From Muribaculaceae bacterium (GTDB lineage: Bacteria; Bacteroidota; Bacteroidia; Bacteroidales; Muribaculaceae): a stretch of DNA of 63,100 nt. Below, one piece after another: positions 18,801 to 27,318 of the stretch (the stretch's first letter is position 1; each line of letters opens with the position of its first letter). Below the pieces are notes generated by a model that was not told the DNA's origin, made no database searches, and was given only the letters and a program-made list of their open reading frames with translations. The position numbers and the translations under genes are program-made. The DNA lies in the NCBI GenBank assembly GCA_023666885.1, contig JAMPBB010000001.1:27076-90175 (forward strand). Direction: 5' to 3'.

Positions 18801-20252
18801 TCACAAACGTTTTCTCAGCCGGCCTACCGGAATACACAGGCGCTCACGATATTTGGCCACAGTGCGCCGGGCTATATCGTAGCCCGCCTGCTGAAGCTTT
18901 TCGGCTATATCAGCATCGGCCAGCGGGTTCTTCTTGTCCTCAGCATCGATTATACGCCTCAAAGCGCCCAAAATTTCATACGATGACACATCGGTGGAAT
19001 CTTTCGGGCGCTCGTTGAAGAAGAACTTCAGCGGATATACACCCTGACGGGCTGCCACATATTTACCGGCAGTGGCGCGGCTTATAACCGAAAGGTCATC
19101 GCCGGTTATAGCCGCCACATCCTTTAGTATCATAGGCCTGAGATCCTGCTCATCTTCCGTAACGAAGAAATCATGCTGTATGCGAGCTATGGCACTCATA
19201 ACCCTGAACAAGGTTTGCTGCCGCAGGGCTATCACCTTGATAAACGTGTTGGCCTCATCACGCTTCTGCTTTATGAACAATGACGCATCCGCAATGGCGC
19301 GGGAGTCGCCTCCAGGCAGATTACTGCCACCATCGGCAGCAAACGTACGTTCTATCTGAAGCTGCGGGAGACGGTTCAACAGGGTCACGGTAACGTTTCC
19401 GTTATCATCGGCATCAACAGCAAAGTCAGGAGTGATATGGCGCGTGCGGTCATCTTCCGCCCCTCCCGTAATAAGTGCCCCCGGTTTAGGGTTTAGTGTC
19501 TTTATCAGCTCTACTGCACGCCGGAATGCCTCATGACCGGCACCGAGAGCATTCTCAAGCCGGTCATAGTGCATACGTGAAAAGAGATCGAAGTAATGCT
19601 CCACTATTTCACGCGCCAGAGTGGTATCAGGGCCATTATCGCCACGTCTTTTCAGCTGGAGCAGCAGGCAGTCACGCAGATCTACGGCTCCCACCCCGGC
19701 AGGGTCAAGCGTACGAATCTTGTTCCACACCTTGCGCACGTGCTCCTCATCGACATCAAGCCCCACTTGAAATGCCAAATCGTCAGCTATGGCATCAAGT
19801 GAGCGGGTCATATAACCGTTGTCATCGATATTGCCCGCTATATACAGCGCCACACGCCTATCCGTATCGTCAAGATTAAGTTCCGATATCTGTGAGGCCA
19901 AATAGTCCATGAGGCTTTCACCATGATCCACAGCTACCGGTTCATAATACCTATCGGCCGCACTATGGTTGCTTGCTTCAAGACGGTATGACGGTATATC
20001 ATCCTCATTCCTGTAATCGGCCATCTGCATCTCCTCAGCGCTTTCGCTGAACGATTCACGCTCACGGTCAGCGGCATCATCATCGGGCACCGCTTCAAGC
20101 GCCGGATTGTCATCAAGGGCACGCTGCACCTCATCCTCCACCTCAGGGGCGTTCATCTCCAACACCCGCACAAACTGCAGCTGCATGGGTGTGAGGGTCT
20201 GCTGTTGGCGCTGTCCTAAGTGCAGTCCGAGTGATTCCTTTGATGCTGCCAT
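18801..20252 (-). CDS. rpoN: RNA polymerase sigma-54 factor
   Basis: RpoN directs RNA polymerase to -24/-12 promoters that need an AAA+ activator. The 483-aa protein has the glutamine-rich region I (LGQRQQQTLTPMQLQFVRVLEM), an acidic region II, the core-binding region (TLDPAGVGAVDLRDCLLLQL) and the C-terminal RpoN box, here ARRTVAKYRE, 12 residues before the end. No sigma-54 activator (GAFTGA protein) is encoded in the window. Confidence 0.96.
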   Translation of the reverse strand: MAASKESLGLHLGQRQQQTLTPMQLQFVRVLEMNAPEVEDEVQRALDDNPALEAVPDDDAADRERESFSESAEEMQMADYRNEDDIPSYRLEASNHSAADRYYEPVAVDHGESLMDYLASQISELNLDDTDRRVALYIAGNIDDNGYMTRSLDAIADDLAFQVGLDVDEEHVRKVWNKIRTLDPAGVGAVDLRDCLLLQLKRRGDNGPDTTLAREIVEHYFDLFSRMHYDRLENALGAGHEAFRRAVELIKTLNPKPGALITGGAEDDRTRHITPDFAVDADDNGNVTVTLLNRLPQLQIERTFAADGGSNLPGGDSRAIADASLFIKQKRDEANTFIKVIALRQQTLFRVMSAIARIQHDFFVTEDEQDLRPMILKDVAAITGDDLSVISRATAGKYVAARQGVYPLKFFFNERPKDSTDVSSYEILGALRRIIDAEDKKNPLADADIAEKLQQAGYDIARRTVAKYRERLCIPVGRLRKRL

Positions 20253-20274
20253 ATACGTAGCTAAGGGTCAGTTT

Positions 20275-21048
20275 TTAATACTCAGCCTGCATACCGTAGT
20301 AGCAGAAGTAGGTGGGGGTGTTTATACCGTACTCACCGGTATCGGTAGAGGACATCTGGAAATATATGTAGTCTACCTCTCCGAGCTGCTTCACGTCTAC
20401 AGCCTGCCAGCTGGTTATGCCGGTAAACACGCCGGACTCATTGCATTTGCCTAACTCTACCACTACAGGCTGTGTACGTATATTGTTGCGCACACCATAT
20501 ATATATAGCTTGCATGAGTCATTGGCCGTAAACTTGCGGGCAAATCCCAGGCCTTCGGTCATGGCCTTGTAAGTGACTGCACTGTTAGATATGAATACGA
20601 ACAGCGGGCTGAAGGTTCCGTCCAAGGGGGCTATGCGGCATGATGGAGTAGCAGGTATGCCTGCTGTATCCTCCATAGAGTTCCAGTAGGCCACCATGAA
20701 TGTATAGATGGTAGATGCCGGAGTATTTGTATCTATAACGCCCCACTGATAGTCAGGCCAAAAATTCTCAGGCACCTCTGTACTGCGGCACTGTGAGGGC
20801 TGGAATCCGGTAAATGAGTTGTACGTAGTGTTTACATCGCGTGAAAAGCGTATACTGTTAATAAGCATAACGTTTCCGTCAGAAGGAACATTTACGTCCT
20901 TGAATACTCCCCGCTCAGTGAAATAATCTGATGACATGTCTACGCCGTGCACAAGAGTCTGCTTGCTGTCATCATCATTAAGGCATGAAGTAAAGGCACC
21001 GAGCATGAGCACGGATACCAGGATTGAAGTTAGTTTTCTTAGTTTCAT
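20275..21048 (-). CDS. DUF4465-like lipoprotein
   Basis: The 257-aa product has a lipoprotein signal peptide (MKLRKLTSILVSVLMLGAFTSC). The C-terminal half contains the DUF4465 hallmark (DYIYFQMSSTDTGEYGINTPTYFCYY), a beta-sandwich family found in Bacteroidetes surface proteins. Function is unknown. It lies between rpoN and legI on the same strand with short gaps (22 and 17 nt), so it may be read through from the nonulosonic-acid genes. Confidence 0.65.
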   Translation of the reverse strand: MKLRKLTSILVSVLMLGAFTSCLNDDDSKQTLVHGVDMSSDYFTERGVFKDVNVPSDGNVMLINSIRFSRDVNTTYNSFTGFQPSQCRSTEVPENFWPDYQWGVIDTNTPASTIYTFMVAYWNSMEDTAGIPATPSCRIAPLDGTFSPLFVFISNSAVTYKAMTEGLGFARKFTANDSCKLYIYGVRNNIRTQPVVVELGKCNESGVFTGITSWQAVDVKQLGEVDYIYFQMSSTDTGEYGINTPTYFCYYGMQAEY

Positions 21049-21065
21049 AATTCAGTTTAAAATTT

Positions 21066-22082
21066 TCATATTACTATTAGTTCATCCGCTGTGAAATCCT
21101 TTAAGGCGCGTGTACCCACCACGGAGTCCCACATCATGGGCGACAGTCCCGTACCGGGGCGCTTCACAGTCATGTTAAGTTCTGACAGCAGCTCACCTTG
21201 CTTAATATAGCGTGAAGCCACTATACTTTTACGGGCCACTGCCACATTGGGCTGTTCGCTCGGGCTTACAGTCTTCTCAGCTGATCCAAGAGCAAGCTCC
21301 ACATTACGTATGGCACTCACCATGGCGGCAAGTTCATCCGGCTCCAACGATGCCTTGTGATCAGGTCCGGGCATGTCACGGTCCAGCGTGAAATGCTTCT
21401 CTATTACCGAAGCCCCGCGTGCCACGGCAGCTATCGGAATCTCTATGCCGCATGTATGGTCACTATATCCCACCGAGGCACATCCAAACGTACGGAGTGC
21501 ATCCATGGCCCGCAGGTTCACATCGGCCATAGGGGTGGGATACTGAGTATTGCAGTGGAGCAATATCACATCATGGCGAGGTGTCCCGGACGCCTCTAAT
21601 ACCTTTATAGCATCATCTATGTCAGAACACGTACACATGCCCGTGCTCATTATTATGCGTCCGTGGCGTGAGCCTATGGCCCGCAGCAGCGGCAGGTTCG
21701 TAACCTCGCCTGACGGTATTTTCCAATAGTCCTGACCTATGTCGGCAAGGAGTGCCACGCTGTCTGTGTCAAAGGGTGAGGACATGAATCCTATGCCACA
21801 GCGCTCGCATTCATCGCGCAGTATAGCGAAGTCAGCCTCCGCCAGTTCAAGCCGCCTGAGCATACCTAGCTGGGAGTCATCGCCGTCGCCGCAATTACGC
21901 ATTTGATACGCGGCCTTCTTGGCTGAAGCAGCCACAAGATTCTCGGCCTTGAACGTCTGGAATTTAACATAATCAGCCCCTGCACCGGCTGCCGCCCTCA
22001 CAAGAGCTAATGCCGTGTCAAGGTCGCCATTATGGTTTACCCCCGCCTCGGCTATGATTATGGTATGTACGCGTTCTGTCAT
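21066..22082 (-). CDS. legI: Nonulosonic acid synthase (NeuB family; probable legionaminic acid synthase)
   Basis: NeuB-family enzymes condense phosphoenolpyruvate with a 6-carbon amino sugar to give a 9-carbon sialic-acid-like sugar. The 338-aa protein has the TIM-barrel start IIAEAGVNHNGD, FQTFKAENLV, SSPFDTDSVALL, KIPSGE and EKHFTLDRDMPGPDHKAS, plus a C-terminal SAF (antifreeze-like) domain from about residue 280. The family alone cannot tell NeuB, LegI and PseI apart. I favour LegI because CBS-nucleotidyltransferase, PtmA-, PtmF- and LegG-like genes lie nearby. Confidence 0.8.
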   Translation of the reverse strand: MTERVHTIIIAEAGVNHNGDLDTALALVRAAAGAGADYVKFQTFKAENLVAASAKKAAYQMRNCGDGDDSQLGMLRRLELAEADFAILRDECERCGIGFMSSPFDTDSVALLADIGQDYWKIPSGEVTNLPLLRAIGSRHGRIIMSTGMCTCSDIDDAIKVLEASGTPRHDVILLHCNTQYPTPMADVNLRAMDALRTFGCASVGYSDHTCGIEIPIAAVARGASVIEKHFTLDRDMPGPDHKASLEPDELAAMVSAIRNVELALGSAEKTVSPSEQPNVAVARKSIVASRYIKQGELLSELNMTVKRPGTGLSPMMWDSVVGTRALKDFTADELIVI

Positions 22083-22085
22083 ATG

Positions 22086-22712
22086 CTAATATATTTTATG
22101 TGCCGGCACTCCGCCATACACACCGGGGGCGACTATGTCATGAGTTACTACAGCGCCCATGGCCACCACGGCTCCGGAACATATGGACACACCGTTACGT
22201 ATCGTGGCACCGGCACCGATAAACACATCCGAGCCTACGTGTACGCCGCCGCACAGTACCGCTCCGGGACCCACAAACACGTTCCCGCCCAGTATGCATC
22301 CGTGCTCCACTATAGCTCCGGTATTTATTATGGAGTGGGAGCCTATTGTAGCTCCGTTTACCACCGCACGGTGCATCACAGCACATCCGGCGGCTATATC
22401 ACTGCCGGGCACCACTATGGCCGTAGGAGCTATTATAGAAACGGATTTATAGGCCGAATATTTTGTGATGAGCCGAGAGCGCAGTGACATATCCGCACCC
22501 TCTCCGGCCACCACGGCTATATGCACACATGCCTCGGAAGGGCTTACCGAATCCAAAAAACGATCATCGGCCCCCATCCATGATACTTCGGGCAGACATG
22601 CATCTTTACAGTCTACATATCCTGCCACAGTAACTCCGGCAGGCAAAGCCGACATAAGCGACAGGGCATGTCCGCCGCCACCTATCAGATATATGGATGC
22701 GTCAGAATTCAT
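22086..22712 (-). CDS. NeuD/PglD-type sugar acetyltransferase (LegH candidate)
   Basis: The 208-aa protein has the N-terminal PglD Rossmann domain ([14 protein letters not shown]) and then a left-handed beta-helix of hexapeptide repeats (residues ~90-200, for example [15 protein letters not shown] and [12 protein letters not shown]). This is the NeuD/PglD acetyl-CoA-dependent acyltransferase family. In a legionaminic acid pathway LegH N-acetylates the 4-amino sugar, while a NeuD role (sialate O-acetylation) is the alternative. It abuts legI (3 nt) and legB (no gap), so the three are one transcript. Confidence 0.75.
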   Translation of the reverse strand: MNSDASIYLIGGGGHALSLMSALPAGVTVAGYVDCKDACLPEVSWMGADDRFLDSVSPSEACVHIAVVAGEGADMSLRSRLITKYSAYKSVSIIAPTAIVVPGSDIAAGCAVMHRAVVNGATIGSHSIINTGAIVEHGCILGGNVFVGPGAVLCGGVHVGSDVFIGAGATIRNGVSICSGAVVAMGAVVTHDIVAPGVYGGVPAHKIY

Positions 22713-23696
22713 CTACCGGTTATATATATCAGACTTATAACGTGCCAGATTAACGGGATCCGTAAACCACCGTACCGTTTCGGTAAGGCCCTGCTCAAGA
22801 GTGTAGCGCGGACGCCAGTCAGTGAGCTGAAGTATCTTGCTATTGTCACCGCACAGACGGAACACCTCGCTTTTACCCGGGCGTATACGCTCGGGATCAG
22901 TCACATAGTTCACATCCGCTCCCATTATCTCAGCTATGGTAAGAAGCGTATCGGCCATACTTACCTCACGCCCTGTGGCTATGTTTATCTCCTGCCCCTC
23001 AATACCGGCAGTAGTACCGAGTGCTATGAACCCGGCAGCAGTGTCACGTACATAGTTGAAGTCACGTGTGGGGGTAAGGTCGCCCACCTTAATCTCCCTT
23101 GCACCATTGGCTATCTGTGTTATTATGGTGGGTATTATGGCTCGTGCACTCTGACGCGGCCCGTAAGTATTGAACGGACGTGCTATGACCACCGGCAAAT
23201 TAAATGCGTTATAAAAGCTCATGGCTATGGCATCGGCTCCTATCTTGGTGGCCGAGTAAGGCGACTGTGGCTGCCGGGGATGCTTCTCGTCGATAGGCAC
23301 ATACTGTGCCGTGCCATACACCTCGCTGGTAGAGGTGACCACTATGCGCTTCACGCCGCAGTCACGTGCGGCCTGACACATATTGAGTGTACCCTTTATA
23401 TTCGTGTCCACATAACTGTCAGGAGCCACATAGCTGTAAGGTATAGCTATCAGCGCGGCAAGGTGGTATACCGTGCTGCACCCGCGTGTTATATGACGGC
23501 AAAAGTCAGGATCGCGGACATCGCCGCACACTATCTCCAGACGCGGATTGCGCACCTTGTCAAGCCACCCCCAGTCATTGAAGGAATTGTACATGCACAG
23601 TGCACGCACTTCATAACCCTCATCCAAAAGTTTCTCAGTAAGATGCGAACCTATAAAGCCATCGGCTCCCGTTACGAGCACTTTATTATTTTCCAT
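22713..23696 (-). CDS. legB: NAD-dependent sugar-nucleotide 4,6-dehydratase (LegB type)
   Basis: A 327-aa extended-SDR enzyme. It has the dinucleotide-binding start VLVTGADGFIGSHLTEKLL, a Ser-Thr pair then the catalytic YSATK (residue ~150), and PFNTYGPRQSARAIIPTII. Sequence and neighbours fit LegB, which makes the 4-keto-6-deoxy sugar from GDP-GlcNAc in the legionaminic acid pathway. The next step needs a PLP aminotransferase (LegC), and none is encoded in the window. It is first in its minus-strand unit; the upstream TAACTTTA (about 23719-23726) is one base off a -7 box. Confidence 0.78.
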   Translation of the reverse strand: MENNKVLVTGADGFIGSHLTEKLLDEGYEVRALCMYNSFNDWGWLDKVRNPRLEIVCGDVRDPDFCRHITRGCSTVYHLAALIAIPYSYVAPDSYVDTNIKGTLNMCQAARDCGVKRIVVTSTSEVYGTAQYVPIDEKHPRQPQSPYSATKIGADAIAMSFYNAFNLPVVIARPFNTYGPRQSARAIIPTIITQIANGAREIKVGDLTPTRDFNYVRDTAAGFIALGTTAGIEGQEINIATGREVSMADTLLTIAEIMGADVNYVTDPERIRPGKSEVFRLCGDNSKILQLTDWRPRYTLEQGLTETVRWFTDPVNLARYKSDIYNR

Positions 23697-23791
23697 TGCT
23701 TGTCATTTTTTCAGGCTGTAAAGTTACAACATTTTACGCCAATGCAAGCCTGTACGCCAGCCGGAGGAAGCCTCTTTCAGTGTTTTTCACA

Positions 23792-24766
23792 TCATTTATT
23801 AATATTTGCCACAAGCCATGCTATGTACCCTACGTATATGGCTACCATTACGGCTCCCTCTGTACGTGTTATGGTGCGCACTTTTATAAGCCATCCGAAC
23901 ATCCAGAACAGCAGTGCCGATACAAGCAGCGCTCCGAGGTCAAGCATCCCTACGCCGTCAAACGGCAATTCACGCACCACCGAAGAGCATCCAAGCACCA
24001 TTAGGATATTGAATATGTTGCTCCCTATCACGTTGCCTATAGCTATACCGGTATTGCCTTTTATGGCAGCGTTCACCGATGTGGCCAGTTCAGGCAATGA
24101 TGTGCCGGCGGCCACTATGGTAAGCCCCACTACAGCATCGCTCACGCCCAATGACTTGGCTATAGCCGATGCCTTGTCTACAAACAGATCGCCGCCCCAC
24201 ACTAATGCGGCAAGCCCCCCCGCCACATACAGCACAGCCCGCCACACGGGAAGCTTTTTTTCAGGCTTTGACACGGATGCATCACTTGACGGCGCTTCGG
24301 CATCCTTGGCCTTACTGAAAACGTAACGCATGAATATGGCGAAAAACAGCAAGAGCAGAATCCCATCAACCCTGGCAACCATAGGCTGCACACCGTCAAG
24401 CCACTGCGAACATCCTATAGCTACAACAGCAATAGTGGACACTATAACCATGGGAAGTTCATTGGTCATGATGCTTCTCTCTATCCTGATGGGCGCTATC
24501 ACAGCCACCACTCCTACTATCACAAGCGTATTGAACAGGTTGCTGCCTATCACATTGCCTATGGCTATACCGGCATTGCCCTGCACAGCCGATATCACGC
24601 TTATAGACAGCTCCGGAGCCGATGTCCCGAACGCTACAATGGTAAGGCCCACCACCAGATCTGAAAGCCCGCACTTACGGCCTATGGCCGATGCACCGTC
24701 AGTAAGGAAATCAGCGCCATATACTATTAGAGCCAACCCTACGATAAGCAGAACTATATCAAGCAT
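23792..24766 (-). CDS. CaCA-family Na+/Ca2+ exchanger (YrbG-like)
   Basis: A 324-aa membrane protein with ten predicted helices in two homologous halves. The alpha-repeat ion-binding motifs are AFGTSAPELSISV (first half) and AAGTSLPELATSV (second half). Each is followed by GNVIGSN(L/I)FN. A charged cytoplasmic linker with Ser/Asp/Lys lies at residues ~155-170. The family exchanges Ca2+ for Na+ or H+. It sits between the two halves of the nonulosonic-acid locus on the legB strand, but nothing ties it to sugar synthesis. Confidence 0.9.
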   Translation of the reverse strand: MLDIVLLIVGLALIVYGADFLTDGASAIGRKCGLSDLVVGLTIVAFGTSAPELSISVISAVQGNAGIAIGNVIGSNLFNTLVIVGVVAVIAPIRIERSIMTNELPMVIVSTIAVVAIGCSQWLDGVQPMVARVDGILLLLFFAIFMRYVFSKAKDAEAPSSDASVSKPEKKLPVWRAVLYVAGGLAALVWGGDLFVDKASAIAKSLGVSDAVVGLTIVAAGTSLPELATSVNAAIKGNTGIAIGNVIGSNIFNILMVLGCSSVVRELPFDGVGMLDLGALLVSALLFWMFGWLIKVRTITRTEGAVMVAIYVGYIAWLVANINK

Positions 24767-24837
24767 AAAAAGGAGTTTAGAGATTTATTATTGTAACGTC
24801 ATGTTTGCTCAGCTTGTTTTACAAAAGCCCGGCACCG

Positions 24838-24845
24838 CAAAAATA
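24838..24845 (-). promoter_or_regulatory. -7 box for the CaCA exchanger gene
   Basis: The minus strand reads TATTTTTG, matching TAnnTTTG, about 70 nt before the start codon at 24766. No clear -33 TTTG is seen. It is divergent from the legF promoter, and the shared 173-nt gap also holds a tandem octamer (24861-24876). Confidence 0.4.
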
Positions 24846-24860
24846 CCTAAAAAGATTTAC

Positions 24861-24876
24861 ATGGGCGCATGGGCGC
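24861..24876. repeat. Tandem octamer ATGGGCGC x2 in a divergent promoter region
   Basis: Two perfect adjacent copies of ATGGGCGC lie between the CaCA -7 box and the legF -7 box. They may be regulator half-sites or chance. No third copy is seen in the gap. Confidence 0.6.
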
Positions 24877-24905
24877 ATTAATTTCGGTGTTAACGTTATT
24901 TTGTG

Positions 24906-24913
24906 TATTTTTG
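24906..24913 (+). promoter_or_regulatory. -7 box for the legF-ptmE operon
   Basis: TATTTTTG matches TAnnTTTG and lies 26 nt before the legF ATG at 24940. The -33 region is weak. It would drive the five-gene nonulosonic-acid operon on the plus strand. Confidence 0.5.
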
Positions 24914-24939
24914 TGGGTCAAGACACCGGACAAAGACGT

Positions 24940-25653
24940 ATGAACAACATTCTGGTAACCATATGCGCCCGTGGCGGTTCAAAGGGAATCCCCGGCAAGA
25001 ACATAAAAGAAGTAGGCGGCTTGCCGCTGATAGCCTACACCATATCCGCAGCAAAGGCCTACGCCGGCACATGCGGGGCTGACATAGTATTGTCAACAGA
25101 TTCCGACCAAATAAGGCAAGTAGCCGCCCTCCACGGACTGGAGTCCGATTACGTACGTCCGGAATTTTTAGCCAATGACACTTGCGGCAAACCGGATGCC
25201 ATACGCCATGCAATGCTGTGGGCCGAGAGCCACTATAGTCGCCGCTACGACATAGTAGTGGACCTTGACGTGACCTCTCCCATACGCACCTTGAGGGACA
25301 TATGCGAATGCGTGTCAATGCTTGAAGCCGACCCTAACGCCCTGACGATATTCTCGGTAAATCCGGCTGCACGCAATCCGTACTTCAACATGGTAGAGGA
25401 GAAGCCCTCAGGCTACTGCGGCGTGGTGCTCGGCGGGCTTTACACTACGCGCCAGAGCGCACCTAAGGTGTACGACATGAATGCCTCCATCTACGCCTAC
25501 CGCCGCGAGGCACTGATGGCCGAACCTCCACGAGCGGTCACTGACCGCTCGCTGGCCTACGTAATGGATCATATATGTTTTGACCTTGATGAGCCGACGG
25601 ATTACGACTATCTTGCATACCTCATTGACACCGGACGCGTGACTATACCATGA
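24940..25653 (+). CDS. legF: CMP-nonulosonic acid cytidylyltransferase (NeuA family; probable LegF)
   Basis: This 237-aa enzyme activates the nonulosonic acid as its CMP-sugar for transferases. The family signature ICARGGSKGIPGKNIK opens the protein and is followed by PLIAYTI, STDSDQI and DLDVTSPIRTLRDI. The start at 24940 was chosen because the 45 residues from 24805 do not resemble the family and cross the promoter. The stop overlaps the next start by 4 nt. LegF versus NeuA is decided by neighbours, not by sequence. Confidence 0.82.
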   Translation: MNNILVTICARGGSKGIPGKNIKEVGGLPLIAYTISAAKAYAGTCGADIVLSTDSDQIRQVAALHGLESDYVRPEFLANDTCGKPDAIRHAMLWAESHYSRRYDIVVDLDVTSPIRTLRDICECVSMLEADPNALTIFSVNPAARNPYFNMVEEKPSGYCGVVLGGLYTTRQSAPKVYDMNASIYAYRREALMAEPPRAVTDRSLAYVMDHICFDLDEPTDYDYLAYLIDTGRVTIP

Positions 25654-26588
25654 ACATGCTTGTGACAGGGCTCGGATCCATAGCCCGCAAACATATTGCC
25701 GCACTGCATGACGCCCTTCCGAATGAGCGCCACACCATATACGCGCTCCGTTCAGGCCACGGAGGTTCCTCGCCTGCTCCCGAGGGAGTAATCTCGGTTA
25801 CGGACATTGCCGATGTGCCCATGGACCGGATGGATTTCGCTCTCATTTCCAACCCCACATCGGCCCATGCCGCCACTATAGAGATGTTGCTTCCTTACGG
25901 ACTGCCGCTCATGATAGAAAAGCCCGTATTTGACACTCCGGACTATCCTCACATATTGGAGCAGGCAGAACGCCGCCGGATACTCACTTATGTGGCATGC
26001 AATCTGCGCTTCCTCCCCTGTCTTGAATTCGTAAAGGAGTATGTGGCATCACGCCGCGTCAACGAGGTAAACGCCTACTGCGGCTCGTGGCTTCCCGGAT
26101 GGCGCCCGGGCACCGACTGGCGCAAATGCTACAGTGCAGTCCCGTCATTGGGCGGAGGCGTGCATCTTGATTTGATACACGAACTTGACTATGTCCGATG
26201 GATATTCGGCACGCCGCAATGCACCCGAAGCGTACTGCGTAGCCGCTCATCACTTGACATAGAAGCCGTGGATTATGCCAATTACTGCATGATATATCCG
26301 GGATTCTGCGCGTCAGTGATACTGAACTATTACCGCCGTGACTATCGTCGCACACTTGAGATAGTGTGCGATGATGCGACTGTGACCGCAGACCTGTCAC
26401 TTGACCGTGTAACCGATGCATCAGGCCGTGAGCTATTCACATCCGGCTTGCGCATCGCTGACACCTACCGGCTCCAGATGGAATACTTCACTCAGCTTGT
26501 GCGCAGTGGAGCCACAGTATCATCAAACCCAATATCAACAGCTTGCAGCGTGCTGGAAACCTGCATGAACACCCATGAACACCCCTAA
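25650..26588 (+). CDS. Gfo/Idh/MocA-family oxidoreductase (PtmF-like)
   Basis: A 312-aa protein with an N-terminal NAD(P) Rossmann motif (MLVTGLGSIARKHIAAL) and the family EKP signature (LMIEKPVFD) near residue 90. The C-terminal domain contains GGGVHLDLIHELDYVRWIFG. Gfo/Idh/MocA enzymes oxidise or reduce sugars. In Campylobacter jejuni, PtmF of this family is part of the legionaminic acid gene set, and the neighbours here match that set. The exact reaction cannot be read from sequence. It overlaps legF by 4 nt and the next gene by 14 nt. Confidence 0.75.
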   Translation: MNMLVTGLGSIARKHIAALHDALPNERHTIYALRSGHGGSSPAPEGVISVTDIADVPMDRMDFALISNPTSAHAATIEMLLPYGLPLMIEKPVFDTPDYPHILEQAERRRILTYVACNLRFLPCLEFVKEYVASRRVNEVNAYCGSWLPGWRPGTDWRKCYSAVPSLGGGVHLDLIHELDYVRWIFGTPQCTRSVLRSRSSLDIEAVDYANYCMIYPGFCASVILNYYRRDYRRTLEIVCDDATVTADLSLDRVTDASGRELFTSGLRIADTYRLQMEYFTQLVRSGATVSSNPISTACSVLETCMNTHEHP

Positions 26589-27318
26589 AGACAAAGTTAT
26601 AATAGTGACCGGCGGCCGCGGACTCATAGGCCGCGAGATAGTGCGCGAACTGAAAGAATGCGGCGCCATAACCATTGATGCCGACATTTCAGTGGACACT
26701 GATCCGACAGAGCGTACATTCAAGCTTGACCTGACCGACAATGCCTCCATTGACGCGCTGATTGACTTTACTGTAAGCAATTTCGGGCGCATTGACGGCC
26801 TCATAAACGCCGCCTATCCTCATACTCCGGACTGGGGTCGCTACAAATTTGAGGACACCCCGTTCGAGCACTGGGAGGAGAATGTGCGCATACAGCTCAA
26901 CCCTGTATTCTACATTGACCGGCAGGTAGCCCGCGTGATGATGAAGCAGAAGTACGGCTCAATAATCAACTTCGGCTCGATATATGGCATAGTGGGCAAC
27001 GACTTCACCATATACGAAGATTACGGCGGCTCATCACCCGCCGAGTACTGTGCCATAAAGGGTGGTATCATAAACTTCACCCGCTACATGGCTTCTTATC
27101 TCGGCAAGGACGGCATACGTGTCAACTGCGTATGTCCCGGCGGGATATTCGACGGACAGCGTGAAGAATTTCTCCGCGCCTATAACCACCGCTGCCCCAT
27201 GAAACGAATGGGCAATCCCGATGATATAGCGCCGCTCTGTCTGTTCCTGGTTTCGGACGGAGCCAAGTACATAACCGGACAGATTATAGCCGCCGACGGG
27301 GGCTGGACCGCCATATGA
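26575..27318 (+). CDS. Short-chain dehydrogenase/reductase (PtmA-like)
   Basis: A 247-aa classical SDR with a glycine-rich cofactor motif (VTGGRGLIGREIVREL), the NFGSIYGIVG serine region and the catalytic YCAIKGG (YxxxK, residue ~161). The C-terminus is typical (GQIIAADGGWTAI). Its position between the PtmF-like and LegG-like genes matches PtmA of the Campylobacter legionaminic acid locus. It overlaps both neighbours, so the five genes are clearly one operon. Confidence 0.78.
   Translation: MNTPKDKVIIVTGGRGLIGREIVRELKECGAITIDADISVDTDPTERTFKLDLTDNASIDALIDFTVSNFGRIDGLINAAYPHTPDWGRYKFEDTPFEHWEENVRIQLNPVFYIDRQVARVMMKQKYGSIINFGSIYGIVGNDFTIYEDYGGSSPAEYCAIKGGIINFTRYMASYLGKDGIRVNCVCPGGIFDGQREEFLRAYNHRCPMKRMGNPDDIAPLCLFLVSDGAKYITGQIIAADGGWTAI

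Noticed and set aside
22668..24326. 552-codon open frame on the plus strand
   Set aside because: It lies antisense to legB and the CaCA gene, has no family features, is full of Tyr/His/Cys runs typical of shadow frames, and crosses two real genes.
23792..24766. CaCA exchanger as part of nonulosonic-acid synthesis
   Set aside because: It is a membrane ion exchanger with intact alpha-repeats and no sugar-pathway role; proximity alone is not enough.
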